Assembly (NCBI RefSeq): GCF_021043395.1
Contig: NZ_JAJNKE010000012.1
Location: forward strand, 1-64,000
DNA: 64,000 nucleotides
Source of the DNA: Clostridium guangxiense
GTDB lineage: Bacteria > Bacillota > Clostridia > Clostridiales > Clostridiaceae
Direction: 5' to 3'
The notes below the pieces were generated by a model. That model was not told the origin of the DNA. It worked only from the letters and a program-made list of their open reading frames with translations, and ran no database searches. Of the stretch, positions 55,067 through 62,140 are shown one piece after another; the stretch's first letter is position 1, and the number at the start of each line of letters is the position of its first letter. The translations under genes were made by a program, and so were the position numbers.

Positions 55067-55690
55067 ATGTTTTGTACAAACTGTGGAAAGCAAAATTCTG
55101 ATGAAGCAAAATTCTGTTATAGTTGCGGAGGTAATTTAGACAAGTCTAATCACAATAAACAAGATATTAAAAAGCAAAATGAAATTAATTTTAATAACAA
55201 TAGTGAACCATCTATTAATAAAAAAACTTTGGAGAATAATGACACTTGCTCAATTCCATTAGACACCGATTATGAAAAAGAATTTATATTCAAGTCATTT
55301 AAAGCTGGTGGAGCGGCAAGATTCTCTAGCCTAACGCAGATAATATGTAACAAAGATCTTATAAAAGTAACAAGAAATTATAGACCAATTTTAAAAAAGG
55401 AGCCTGATGAATTAATAAATACTCAAGAAGTTAAAAGTGTTAATTATAAGCTAAATCTAAGCATAATATCCATAATACTTATAATATTTGTTTTCATTGC
55501 AGCATTAATATATATAGGTTTTCTATATGCAATTATGGCTTTAATTTTAATGATAGTATTGGATCTTCAAACCAAAATATCTATTGTTACCACAGACAAA
55601 AAATATATAGTATTTTGTGGTACTTTTGGTGGAAGAGCTCAAGCTAAAGAACTAGCTAATTTCATCACTAATAAATTAAATAAAAACTAA
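55067..55690 (+). CDS. zinc-ribbon membrane protein with PH-like C-terminal region
   Basis: A 207-residue protein. The zinc ribbon is MFCTNCGKQNSDEAKFCYSCGG. A polar linker leads to a small domain (RFSSLTQIICNKDLIKVTRN) interrupted by two membrane helices (about 128-170), ending TDKKYIVFCGTFGGRAQAKE. This arrangement resembles small PH-like membrane proteins. GAAAGGA precedes the ATG. A strong terminator follows, closing the four-gene cluster that starts at 53292. Confidence 0.65.
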   Translation: MFCTNCGKQNSDEAKFCYSCGGNLDKSNHNKQDIKKQNEINFNNNSEPSINKKTLENNDTCSIPLDTDYEKEFIFKSFKAGGAARFSSLTQIICNKDLIKVTRNYRPILKKEPDELINTQEVKSVNYKLNLSIISIILIIFVFIAALIYIGFLYAIMALILMIVLDLQTKISIVTTDKKYIVFCGTFGGRAQAKELANFITNKLNKN

Positions 55691-55745
55691 ATAGTCCTTG
55701 ATTTGATTTTTGAAACTTAAATAATTACTTTTTGAGTAAAGTTTG

Positions 55746-55777
55746 TGATCCACTTTTTTAGTGGATCATAATTTTTT
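55746..55777 (+). terminator. terminator of the zinc-ribbon cluster
   Basis: TGATCCACT (55746-55754) pairs exactly with AGTGGATCA (55760-55768), followed by TAATTTTTT. Confidence 0.85.
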
Positions 55778-55857
55778 ATGAACTAATTTGTATCTTAATA
55801 ATATAAATAGCTTTTATTTTTTAAAAAAAATTATTTCTAAGCTCCTGCATAAATGTT

Positions 55858-55892
55858 TGTGATGCACTCACAACATGTATATACATTTATAT
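55858..55892. promoter_or_regulatory. palindromes upstream of the excisionase-like gene
   Basis: TTGTGA-TGCAC-TCACAA (about 55858-55874) and, shortly after, ATGTATATACAT (about 55876-55888) are perfect dyads. They lie about 100 bp upstream of the excisionase-like gene at 55990 and may be regulator sites. The rest of the stretch 55691-55989 is plain AT-rich DNA. Confidence 0.35.
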
Positions 55893-55989
55893 AATATATA
55901 TCTAGTTATTTTGCTGTTAACTATTTTCTTTATAATATTTAAATAATCAACATAAATATAAACATAATTTATTAAGGAGGTAGTACATT

Positions 55990-56181
55990 TTGTTTAATGA
56001 CTATAGTGATCTATTAAACGTAGACGAGCTTTGTGATATTTTATCAATTGGCAAAAATACTGCTTATGAAATATTAAACAATGGTGATATGAAGGCTTTT
56101 AAAACAGGTAGAGTATGGAAAATACCAAAGTTATCAGTAGAAAATTATATATTAGAAAAAAGTAACTTAGTAAAACATTAA
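55990..56181 (+). CDS. excisionase-family helix-turn-helix protein
   Basis: A 63-residue winged-helix protein of the MerR/excisionase type: LLNVDELCDILSIGKNTAYEILNNGDMKAFKTGRVWKIPKLSVENYIL. The start is TTG, supported by AAGGAGG 9 bases upstream. Such proteins bend DNA at attachment sites or regulate the element. A second, distinct one lies next to the integrase (59590). Confidence 0.85.
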   Translation: MFNDYSDLLNVDELCDILSIGKNTAYEILNNGDMKAFKTGRVWKIPKLSVENYILEKSNLVKH

Positions 56182-56311
56182 TTAATTTATTGCTTTATTA
56201 TTTTTTAATATATTTTATCAATATTTATTTATACTACTTTATGATTATCTTTGATTATAAAGCGTTATATATTTTTAACTTTACTAACATATAAGTAATA
56301 CTTAATAGTAA

Positions 56312-56403
56312 GTAGAGGCGAAAGCCTCTACTTTTTAGGGGAGGAAGGGAAAATATAGCTGAGAATCTTTACTGATTCTCAGCTTTCCCTTCCTCCCCTA
56401 AAA
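56312..56403. repeat. exceptional GC-rich double hairpin
   Basis: First comes an 8-bp perfect hairpin GTAGAGGC-GAAA-GCCTCTAC (56312-56331) with a GNRA tetraloop. Directly after it, a 19-bp perfect stem (56333-56351 with 56385-56403, purine-rich AGGGGAGGAAGGG strand) continues, after a 5-base one-sided bulge, as an 11-bp stem (56357-56367 with 56374-56384) and a 6-base loop. It begins 5 bp past the stop of the minus-strand gene at 56409. It may be that gene's terminator, but its size, GC content and tetraloop partner suggest a stable RNA or a replication structure. Confidence 0.8.
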
Positions 56404-56408
56404 CCCCT

Positions 56409-57824
56409 CTATTCCTTCTTGATCTTACTTTTTAAATACATCAAGTATTCATTATTTATAGGAAAGTCTATTACATATTTATTTACCTTAAGCCATAAAT
56501 TTTGAACTTGTGATGGTAAAGACATTTCTGAATCCATATTTTTCATTGTATCAAATATATCAAAATTCAAATCAATATTTTCCCTACTATATTGAAAATT
56601 ATAAATTTTATTTGTTACATTAATTTGTAATGCTTTTGAGTATTCATCATCTTTAAATTTATCTAAAACGTTTGAAGCAATTTCCTCATAATTATATTCT
56701 TCAAAATTATTATTTATATAATTAGTTAAAGTATTATATATGAAATTATGGCTTTTATTTTGAGTAATTACTGTATATGTAAATAGCAAATAGTAATATA
56801 CTCTAGTCATCAGTGGAATTAAATATAAATTCAAATAGTATAAAGAATTTAAAAACTTATCATATGAAATACAAAAATCCACTTTTGTATTTATATATTG
56901 TGCATTAAATATATCTATATACTTATTCCTAGAAAAGATCATTGGTATACTTGCTATCTCCGATAATAAAAGCAATCTTTTAGCTTGTTTTTGCCTAGCT
57001 ATACTTTCCTCTTCTCCATTTTTTATATCATTATCATATTTACTATTGATAAACTTTGTTAATCTATCCAAAAACGAAACATTAAAAAATCTTTCTATAT
57101 AGAACATTTTTGAAATCCTAACAATTGTTTCCGAGCCATTATATTCTTCTTTACTAACTTCATTATTATTATATTTTTCATACATAAATATATCATCATT
57201 TTCTTTTAAGTAATCTTCAAATACAGAATAAAATACTTTTAATTCATGAAAATCCATACCAAATTCATTTTTTCTATTAAAAGGGCATTTATCCCAGTTT
57301 TTAATTACTTCATAAAAAATCTTATAATCCATATATACTTTATAATCTTCTTTTCCTTTATTTTTATACAAAAAACAATTATATAAATCAGAACCAATAA
57401 ATGAATCATTAGATATAGCGTTATTAGTAAACTCTTCAAATGTATCTTTAAACTTACTACTAAAATAACCTGGGTATTTTTTCTCTTCGTTATAATCATA
57501 ATATAGATCAGCAACTTCTTCTAAACTTTTTCCTTCTATATCCTTATTTTTGATTGATAGATATATTGTTAATATACTATGTACTCTAATATCATTAAGT
57601 AAATCATTTGTATTTATACCTAGATATTCAATCCACTTGTTGTTAATATATTCTTGACATACTTCCGTAGAAATTTTCCAAACCTCTTTTAAAAATATCT
57701 TATTCTCTACATTTAACTTTTTTAATCTATTAAGTATTGGGTTTGTTAATTTATCATAAATATTTTCTGGCAACTCACTCTCAATTTCATAATCATCTAT
57801 CGAAATCATATCATAAAGTTTCAT
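56409..57824 (-). CDS. hypothetical protein, 471 residues
   Basis: I do not recognise this gene. It is soluble-looking, Asn/Tyr/Lys-rich and mostly helical, with no Cys motif or Walker motif. A hydrophobic aromatic stretch, YLNLYLIPLMTRVYYYLLFTY, lies near residues 330-350. AGGAGTGATAAA precedes the ATG. It is monocistronic, runs opposite to the replication and integration genes, and is flanked downstream by the long hairpin. Single accessory genes of this kind in small elements are often phage-defence or superinfection genes, but nothing in the sequence shows this. Confidence 0.7.
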   Translation of the reverse strand: MKLYDMISIDDYEIESELPENIYDKLTNPILNRLKKLNVENKIFLKEVWKISTEVCQEYINNKWIEYLGINTNDLLNDIRVHSILTIYLSIKNKDIEGKSLEEVADLYYDYNEEKKYPGYFSSKFKDTFEEFTNNAISNDSFIGSDLYNCFLYKNKGKEDYKVYMDYKIFYEVIKNWDKCPFNRKNEFGMDFHELKVFYSVFEDYLKENDDIFMYEKYNNNEVSKEEYNGSETIVRISKMFYIERFFNVSFLDRLTKFINSKYDNDIKNGEEESIARQKQAKRLLLLSEIASIPMIFSRNKYIDIFNAQYINTKVDFCISYDKFLNSLYYLNLYLIPLMTRVYYYLLFTYTVITQNKSHNFIYNTLTNYINNNFEEYNYEEIASNVLDKFKDDEYSKALQINVTNKIYNFQYSRENIDLNFDIFDTMKNMDSEMSLPSQVQNLWLKVNKYVIDFPINNEYLMYLKSKIKKE

Positions 57825-57967
57825 TTTATCACTCCTAAACTTTATATTATATCACAAAAACAAAAAAAATGCTTACTTCGTTTTTTAGGTCACATATATT
57901 TCCATTCTAATTTTTTTGTTATTATTTTCTCATTAAATTTATTAAGCTTTAAGCACGGAGGTATAGA

Positions 57968-59356
57968 ATGATTTCTAATAATTTAAACCAAAATACTACT
58001 GAACAACCATACTATAACACTGACGAAACATTAATACAAAGCATAAAAGAGCCCAAAATTAGAACATATGCATTGATGAAAAGCATAGTAAAAAGTGACT
58101 TGTTTGCATTTTATGATAGCGTTCGTTATTATAACTCTTCCAAAGGTTATTATATGAGTTTATCATATCATGATGCTGCTGTAATTATAAACTCCTCGAT
58201 ACCAGATAATATAAAGAACTACTTAACTACATCAGTTATTAAAGAGATATTTAAACTAATAAAAATTGAACCTACATTACAGATTAATTCTAACTCACTA
58301 TCAAACAATGAAATTTTTATTAATTGTAATAATGGTGTTTTAAATTTAAATGATTTATTACAAAACCAATATACTATACATCCACATAATCGTTCTTACT
58401 CCTTTTTTAACTGTATTAATGCTAATTATATACCTAATTACTCATTAGAAAATTCTTGTTTCAGCTATTTTCTTAATACAATAACAAATGGTGATTTGGA
58501 ACTTCAATATTTATTACAACAGATTATAGGATACTCTTTTTCTAATTTAAACAATGCAAAAAAAGCATTTCTCTTTTATGGGGCATCAAATACAGGAAAG
58601 AGTGTTTTATTATCTGTAATCGCTAATATATGTGGCGAAGAAAATATATCTAATATAAGTTTACAAGATCTTTCCAAACCTAAATATACCGCTGAACTTT
58701 TTTCAAAACTAATAAACATATGTTCTGAACTTCCAGATGATGATTTAACCAATACAGAAATATTTAAAGCTCTTACAAGTGAAACTGACAAAGTTTGTGC
58801 TAGACGTATGTATCAACAACCGTTTAGTTTTTATAACAAATGTAAGCTCATATTTGCTTGTAACAATCTACCAAAACTAAGTTCATCTTCATTTAAAGAT
58901 AATTCTGCTTTTTTTAATAGATTAATTATTATCCCATTTACAAATATTATTTCAGATGGAAATCAAGATAAATGTATGCTTAACAAATTATTAAATGAGC
59001 GTGATTTAATCTTTTCTTGGGCTATAGATGGTTTACTAAACTATATAAGAAATAATTTTAACTTTACAATATCAAAAAAATCTCAACAAATCTTAAATCA
59101 TTATACTAACAGCGAAAATAGTATTATTGAATTTATTAATGAGAGATGTACTATTTCTTCCTACTCATACATTCATATGGATATATTATTTAACGCATAC
59201 AAAGAATTTTGTAATGATTACTGTTTTAATACACCAACTAATCGTGATAAACAATATTTAAAATGTCTGCTTGAACAAAAATACAACTTAAATTACAGAA
59301 GATTAAATAGACCTAACGGTAATAAATATGGTTTTGAAGGAATTAAACTTAAATAA
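57968..59356 (+). CDS. phage/plasmid D5-type (P4-like) replicative helicase
   Basis: A 462-residue SF3 helicase of the D5/P4 group. The D5 N-terminal region (about 100-190) precedes Walker A GASNTGKS (205-212), Walker B region LINICSELPDDDL, and motif C CKLIFACNNLPKL, then a C-terminal winged-helix region. No primase catalytic domain is visible, unlike full P4 alpha. It would unwind the element's replication origin, so the element may replicate after excision. CGGAGG precedes the ATG. Confidence 0.88.
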   Translation: MISNNLNQNTTEQPYYNTDETLIQSIKEPKIRTYALMKSIVKSDLFAFYDSVRYYNSSKGYYMSLSYHDAAVIINSSIPDNIKNYLTTSVIKEIFKLIKIEPTLQINSNSLSNNEIFINCNNGVLNLNDLLQNQYTIHPHNRSYSFFNCINANYIPNYSLENSCFSYFLNTITNGDLELQYLLQQIIGYSFSNLNNAKKAFLFYGASNTGKSVLLSVIANICGEENISNISLQDLSKPKYTAELFSKLINICSELPDDDLTNTEIFKALTSETDKVCARRMYQQPFSFYNKCKLIFACNNLPKLSSSSFKDNSAFFNRLIIIPFTNIISDGNQDKCMLNKLLNERDLIFSWAIDGLLNYIRNNFNFTISKKSQQILNHYTNSENSIIEFINERCTISSYSYIHMDILFNAYKEFCNDYCFNTPTNRDKQYLKCLLEQKYNLNYRRLNRPNGNKYGFEGIKLK

Positions 59357-59372
59357 TAATTTTCAACTTTTC

Positions 59373-59434
59373 TTGGAACATTGGAACAAAAGCTAAATAT
59401 ACATTCATAATAACACCAATTCGCAGTTCCAATG
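59373..59434. repeat. repeated GGAAC motifs after the helicase gene
   Basis: TTGGAACATTGGAAC (59373-59387) is a tandem repeat, and CATTGGAAC (59379-59387) is matched in inverted orientation by GTTCCAATG (59426-59434). The stretch 59357-59589 holds no gene. It may be an origin or a regulator site. Confidence 0.4.
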
Positions 59435-59589
59435 TCGTCTATTAACTGTGAATTTTACTAAAAATAGAACTTATTAAGTTATATAGTACTTGCTTTCATA
59501 TATTATACTCTTGAATCAATTTACATCATTCTACAAATTGTATTATTAGAAAAATTTAATTACATATTATATTACTGAGGAGGTTTAAA

Positions 59590-59784
59590 ATGAATTTAAA
59601 AGTTTGTGATGAAGAAATATTAACAGTTAAAGATGTTTCTGTTTTTTTAAAAATATGTAGGGTTAATGCATATGCGTTATTTAACAGAAATGATTTTCCT
59701 TGTATTTATATAGGTAAATCCAAACGTGTTAAAATGTGCGACCTTTTAGATTACATTGAAAATAATTTAAAAAATAATAATTAA
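59590..59784 (+). CDS. excisionase-like helix-turn-helix protein
   Basis: A 64-residue protein with the excisionase pattern EEILTVKDVSVFLKICRVNAYALFNRNDFPCIYIGKSKRVKMCDLLDYIE. It lies 59 bp upstream of the integrase on the same strand, behind GAGGAGG. Likely directs excision together with the integrase. Confidence 0.82.
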   Translation: MNLKVCDEEILTVKDVSVFLKICRVNAYALFNRNDFPCIYIGKSKRVKMCDLLDYIENNLKNNN

Positions 59785-59843
59785 CTTAATCATTTACCTG
59801 CTCATTAGGCAGGTATTTTAAACTAATTTGGAGGTATTATATT

Positions 59844-61061
59844 ATGTCAAGATCAAAGAAAAAAGCTTCAAGCGGTGAAGGTTCCATATTTAAAACTAAA
59901 GATGGAAAATGGAGAGCTTCAATTACTATAGGCAAAGATTCACTAACTGGTAAACAGAAAAAACAATGGTTTTACGGAAAATCCGAAAAAGAGGTACGTG
60001 AAAAAAAACTAAAAGCTTTATCTCAAATTCAAAATGGAGATTACATAGAACCATCAAAAATAACAGTAGGACAATGGCTTCACACGTGGTTATGGGAATA
60101 TAAAAAAATGAAATTGCAAAGAACAACTTTTGAAAGCTATGAATATATAATACGAATTCACATTTTACCCCTGCTTGGAAAAAAGCAACTGTTAAAACTA
60201 AAAGCTGATGATTTGCAAAAACTTTATAATAATAAACTGAAATCAGGAAGAATGGATGGACAAGGTGGTTTATCTAACAGAAGTGTTAAATATATTCATA
60301 TAATTATGAGACAAGCCTTATCTCAAGCAATAAAAAATGGTTTGCTTATAAAAAATGTTGCTGAAGCGACAACTCCACCAAAATTAATTAAAAAAGAGAT
60401 GAGAGTTTTATCCCTTGAAGAACAAAAAAAATTTACTGCTGCTATAGGTAATGAAAGATTAAGAGCATTGTTTATATTAGCTCCAAATTGTGGTGCTCGT
60501 GAAGGTGAAATATTAGCTTTAAAATGGAATGATATAGATTTTGAACAAAACAAAATACGAATTGATGAAACAATGAAAAGAGTAAAAAACTTTGACCCAT
60601 CAAAAAACAAAACAGAAATTATATTTAAAACACCAAAAAGTGCTTCTAGCAATAGAATTATAGATATTCCTAAATTAGTTATAAATGAGTTACTTCAACA
60701 TAAAATAAGACAGAATAAAGAAAAACTGAAATTAGGAAATTCATACACTGACAAAAATTTAGTCTTTTGCACTGAATTAGGAAACCCAATTGATATTAGT
60801 AGTCTTATGAGAGTTTACAGAAGAATATTAAAACGATCTGGTATTAATACCAAAGGAGTTACATTTCATACTCTAAGACACGTTTATGGTAGCAGATTAA
60901 ATGATTTAAATGTAGACCCTAAAACTATTCAATCACTAATGGGACATAGCTCTATTAAAACAACCATGGATATATATGTCCATTCATCAGAAGAAAAACA
61001 TAAAGAAGCCGCTGAAAAAATAAATTCACTATTAGATAATCAACTAAAACTATTAAAATAA
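59844..61061 (+). CDS. int: tyrosine recombinase (integrase)
   Basis: A 405-residue phage-type integrase. An AP2-like arm-binding domain lies at about 12-60 (GSIFKTKDGKWRASITIG), a SAM-like core-binding domain at 70-175, and the catalytic domain after that. Catalytic residues are Arg219 in GAREGE, His342 and Arg345 in FHTLRH, His368 in LMGHSS and Tyr378 in TTMDIYVH. It inserts the element into the 3' end of tRNA-Thr. It ends 143 bp from the intact tRNA. TTGGAGG precedes the ATG. Confidence 0.96.
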   Translation: MSRSKKKASSGEGSIFKTKDGKWRASITIGKDSLTGKQKKQWFYGKSEKEVREKKLKALSQIQNGDYIEPSKITVGQWLHTWLWEYKKMKLQRTTFESYEYIIRIHILPLLGKKQLLKLKADDLQKLYNNKLKSGRMDGQGGLSNRSVKYIHIIMRQALSQAIKNGLLIKNVAEATTPPKLIKKEMRVLSLEEQKKFTAAIGNERLRALFILAPNCGAREGEILALKWNDIDFEQNKIRIDETMKRVKNFDPSKNKTEIIFKTPKSASSNRIIDIPKLVINELLQHKIRQNKEKLKLGNSYTDKNLVFCTELGNPIDISSLMRVYRRILKRSGINTKGVTFHTLRHVYGSRLNDLNVDPKTIQSLMGHSSIKTTMDIYVHSSEEKHKEAAEKINSLLDNQLKLLK

Positions 61062-61109
61062 AAAAATTAAGGCATGTGTAATACTAGATTACACATGCCT
61101 TAATTTTTT
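61061..61109. terminator. int terminator
   Basis: A perfect 22-bp stem (61061-61082 with 61088-61109) with a 5-base loop, starting at the last base of the integrase stop. It can also stop transcription coming from the tRNA side. Confidence 0.92.
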
Positions 61110-61134
61110 ATAAAACTCTTTATCTTTTCACCAA

Positions 61135-61155
61135 TAGGTGTATGTTTAGGTGTAT
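61135..61155 (+). repeat. integrase arm-type repeats, right end
   Basis: TAGGTGTAT at 61135-61143 and 61147-61155, again with a 12-bp period, 49 bp inside the right attachment site. Same sequence, orientation and period as the pair at 45520-45540. Confidence 0.65.
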
Positions 61156-61203
61156 TTATAATTATTTTTAAATATAAAATTCCTAAAACCATTGGTATTT
61201 ATA

Positions 61204-61248
61204 GTGCTCCAGATAGGATTTGAACCTACGGCCAACTGATTACGAATC
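61204..61248 (-). repeat. attachment site copy within the intact tRNA-Thr
   Basis: The 45-bp repeat partner of 45360-45404, covering the tRNA from the anticodon loop to the 3' end. Confidence 0.9.
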
Positions 61249-61277
61249 AGCTGCGCTACCAACTGCGCTACAGGAGC
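61205..61277 (-). tRNA. tRNA-Thr(CGT)
   Basis: The 73-nt minus-strand sequence folds as a cloverleaf: acceptor GCTCCTG with CTGGAGC (one T-T mismatch at pair 6-67), D stem GCGC/GCGC, anticodon stem GCTGA/TCAGT with loop TTCGTAA giving anticodon CGT, and T arm GTAGG-TTCAAAT-CCTAT. CCA is not encoded. Its 3' part was supplied by the integrated element. Confidence 0.95.
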
Positions 61278-61460
61278 AAACTAACAAATATATTTTACTA
61301 CAATAATTAATTTCATACAACTGCTTTTAACTATAAAGTTACATTTAACCAAAGTTCCTCTAATTAACTTAAATATTTTTATATCAACTGTAAAAAATAA
61401 AATATATAATTATAATTCATTTTTTCTTTATCTTACTGTTAATATCAAAGCCAATTTGAT

Positions 61461-61490
61461 TTTGACTTTCTTTGACCTTAATTGTATTAT
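61461..61490 (+). promoter_or_regulatory. hsp18 promoter with CtsR operator
   Basis: The minus strand of 61461-61477 reads GGTCAAAGAAAGTCAAA, an exact match to the CtsR heptad repeat RGTCAAANANRGTCAAA. It overlaps a -35 box TTGACT (61462-61467), which stands 17 bp from TATTAT (61485-61490). CtsR should therefore repress hsp18. The rest of 61278-61460 shows nothing. Confidence 0.8.
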
Positions 61491-61537
61491 AATAGCTGTA
61501 AAGAGAATTTAACAAATTATTTTAGGAGGTTGATAGT

Positions 61538-61984
61538 ATGTTCGGTATGGTTCCGTTTAGAAGAGGTACTAACAATATTGAAAGAAGTGGAGATTATTTC
61601 AATAATATTTTTGAAAATTTCTTCCCTGATGATATGTTTGCACCAGTAGTATTTAAAAATAATAATTTTAATGTAGATGTAAAAGAAGATGAAAATCAGT
61701 ATACAGTGGAAGCCGATCTTCCTGGAATAAAAAAAGAAGATATTACCCTTGAATATCAAAATAATTATTTAACTATATCAGCTAAAAGAAATAACGTAAC
61801 TGAAGATAAAACTTCAAATTACGTAAAAAAAGAAAGAAGCTATGGTGAATTTAAAAGAACTTTCTATATAGATAACGTAGATGAAAATTCAGTAGATGCA
61901 TCCTTTAAAGATGGCGTTCTTAAAGTTTCTATGCAAAAAAGAGATAAGACTATGAATAATAAAAAAAGATTTGATATTCACTAA
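61538..61984 (+). CDS. hsp18: small heat shock protein Hsp18
   Basis: A 148-residue alpha-crystallin-domain chaperone. The crystallin core runs from about FNVDVKEDENQYTVEADLPGIKKEDI to the conserved FKDGVLKVSMQK. It holds unfolding proteins in large oligomers during heat or solvent stress. TAGGAGG precedes the ATG. Its promoter carries a perfect CtsR operator. In C. acetobutylicum the same gene neighbours dnaB as here. Confidence 0.95.
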   Translation: MFGMVPFRRGTNNIERSGDYFNNIFENFFPDDMFAPVVFKNNNFNVDVKEDENQYTVEADLPGIKKEDITLEYQNNYLTISAKRNNVTEDKTSNYVKKERSYGEFKRTFYIDNVDENSVDASFKDGVLKVSMQKRDKTMNNKKRFDIH

Positions 61985-61987
61985 AAC

Positions 61988-62099
61988 TTATCAACAAAAT
62001 ATAATTTCTTTATATTTTTATCCACAGTTGATATCTTTTCATAGTTACAATTGTGAATAAACTTCAGCATAAAAAGAACCTGTGGATAAGTCACAGGTT
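61988..62099. promoter_or_regulatory. cluster of four DnaA boxes
   Basis: TTATCAACA (61988-61996, plus), TTATCCACA (62018-62026, plus), TTATTCACA (62052-62060, minus strand) and TTATCCACA (62081-62089, minus strand): two perfect boxes and two one-mismatch boxes, arranged in opposing pairs within 102 bp. The last lies in a hairpin, AACCTGTG (62077-62084) with CACAGGTT (62092-62099), that may end dnaB or hsp18 transcription. Confidence 0.6.
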
Positions 62100-62140
62100 T
62101 CTTAATTTTGGGGACATTCCTTTAAATCATATCCTAATTT

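Larger units (their letters stand above)
45360..61248. mobile_element. integrative element in tRNA-Thr(CGT), about 15.9 kb
   Basis: Bounded by 45-bp direct repeats of the tRNA-Thr 3' end. It carries a tyrosine integrase next to the intact tRNA, two small excisionase-like proteins, a D5-type replicative helicase, an XRE repressor, and accessory genes. I see no relaxase, type IV secretion, capsid, portal or terminase, so it is neither a conjugative element nor a full prophage. It may be a satellite or an island mobilised by a helper. Flanking genes on both sides are normal chromosomal genes. Confidence 0.92.

Noticed and set aside
56281-56403. A retron or group II intron RNA
   Set aside because: No reverse transcriptase is encoded anywhere in the window.
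45360-61248. Complete prophage or conjugative element
   Set aside because: No capsid, portal, terminase, tail, holin, relaxase or type IV secretion gene is seen.
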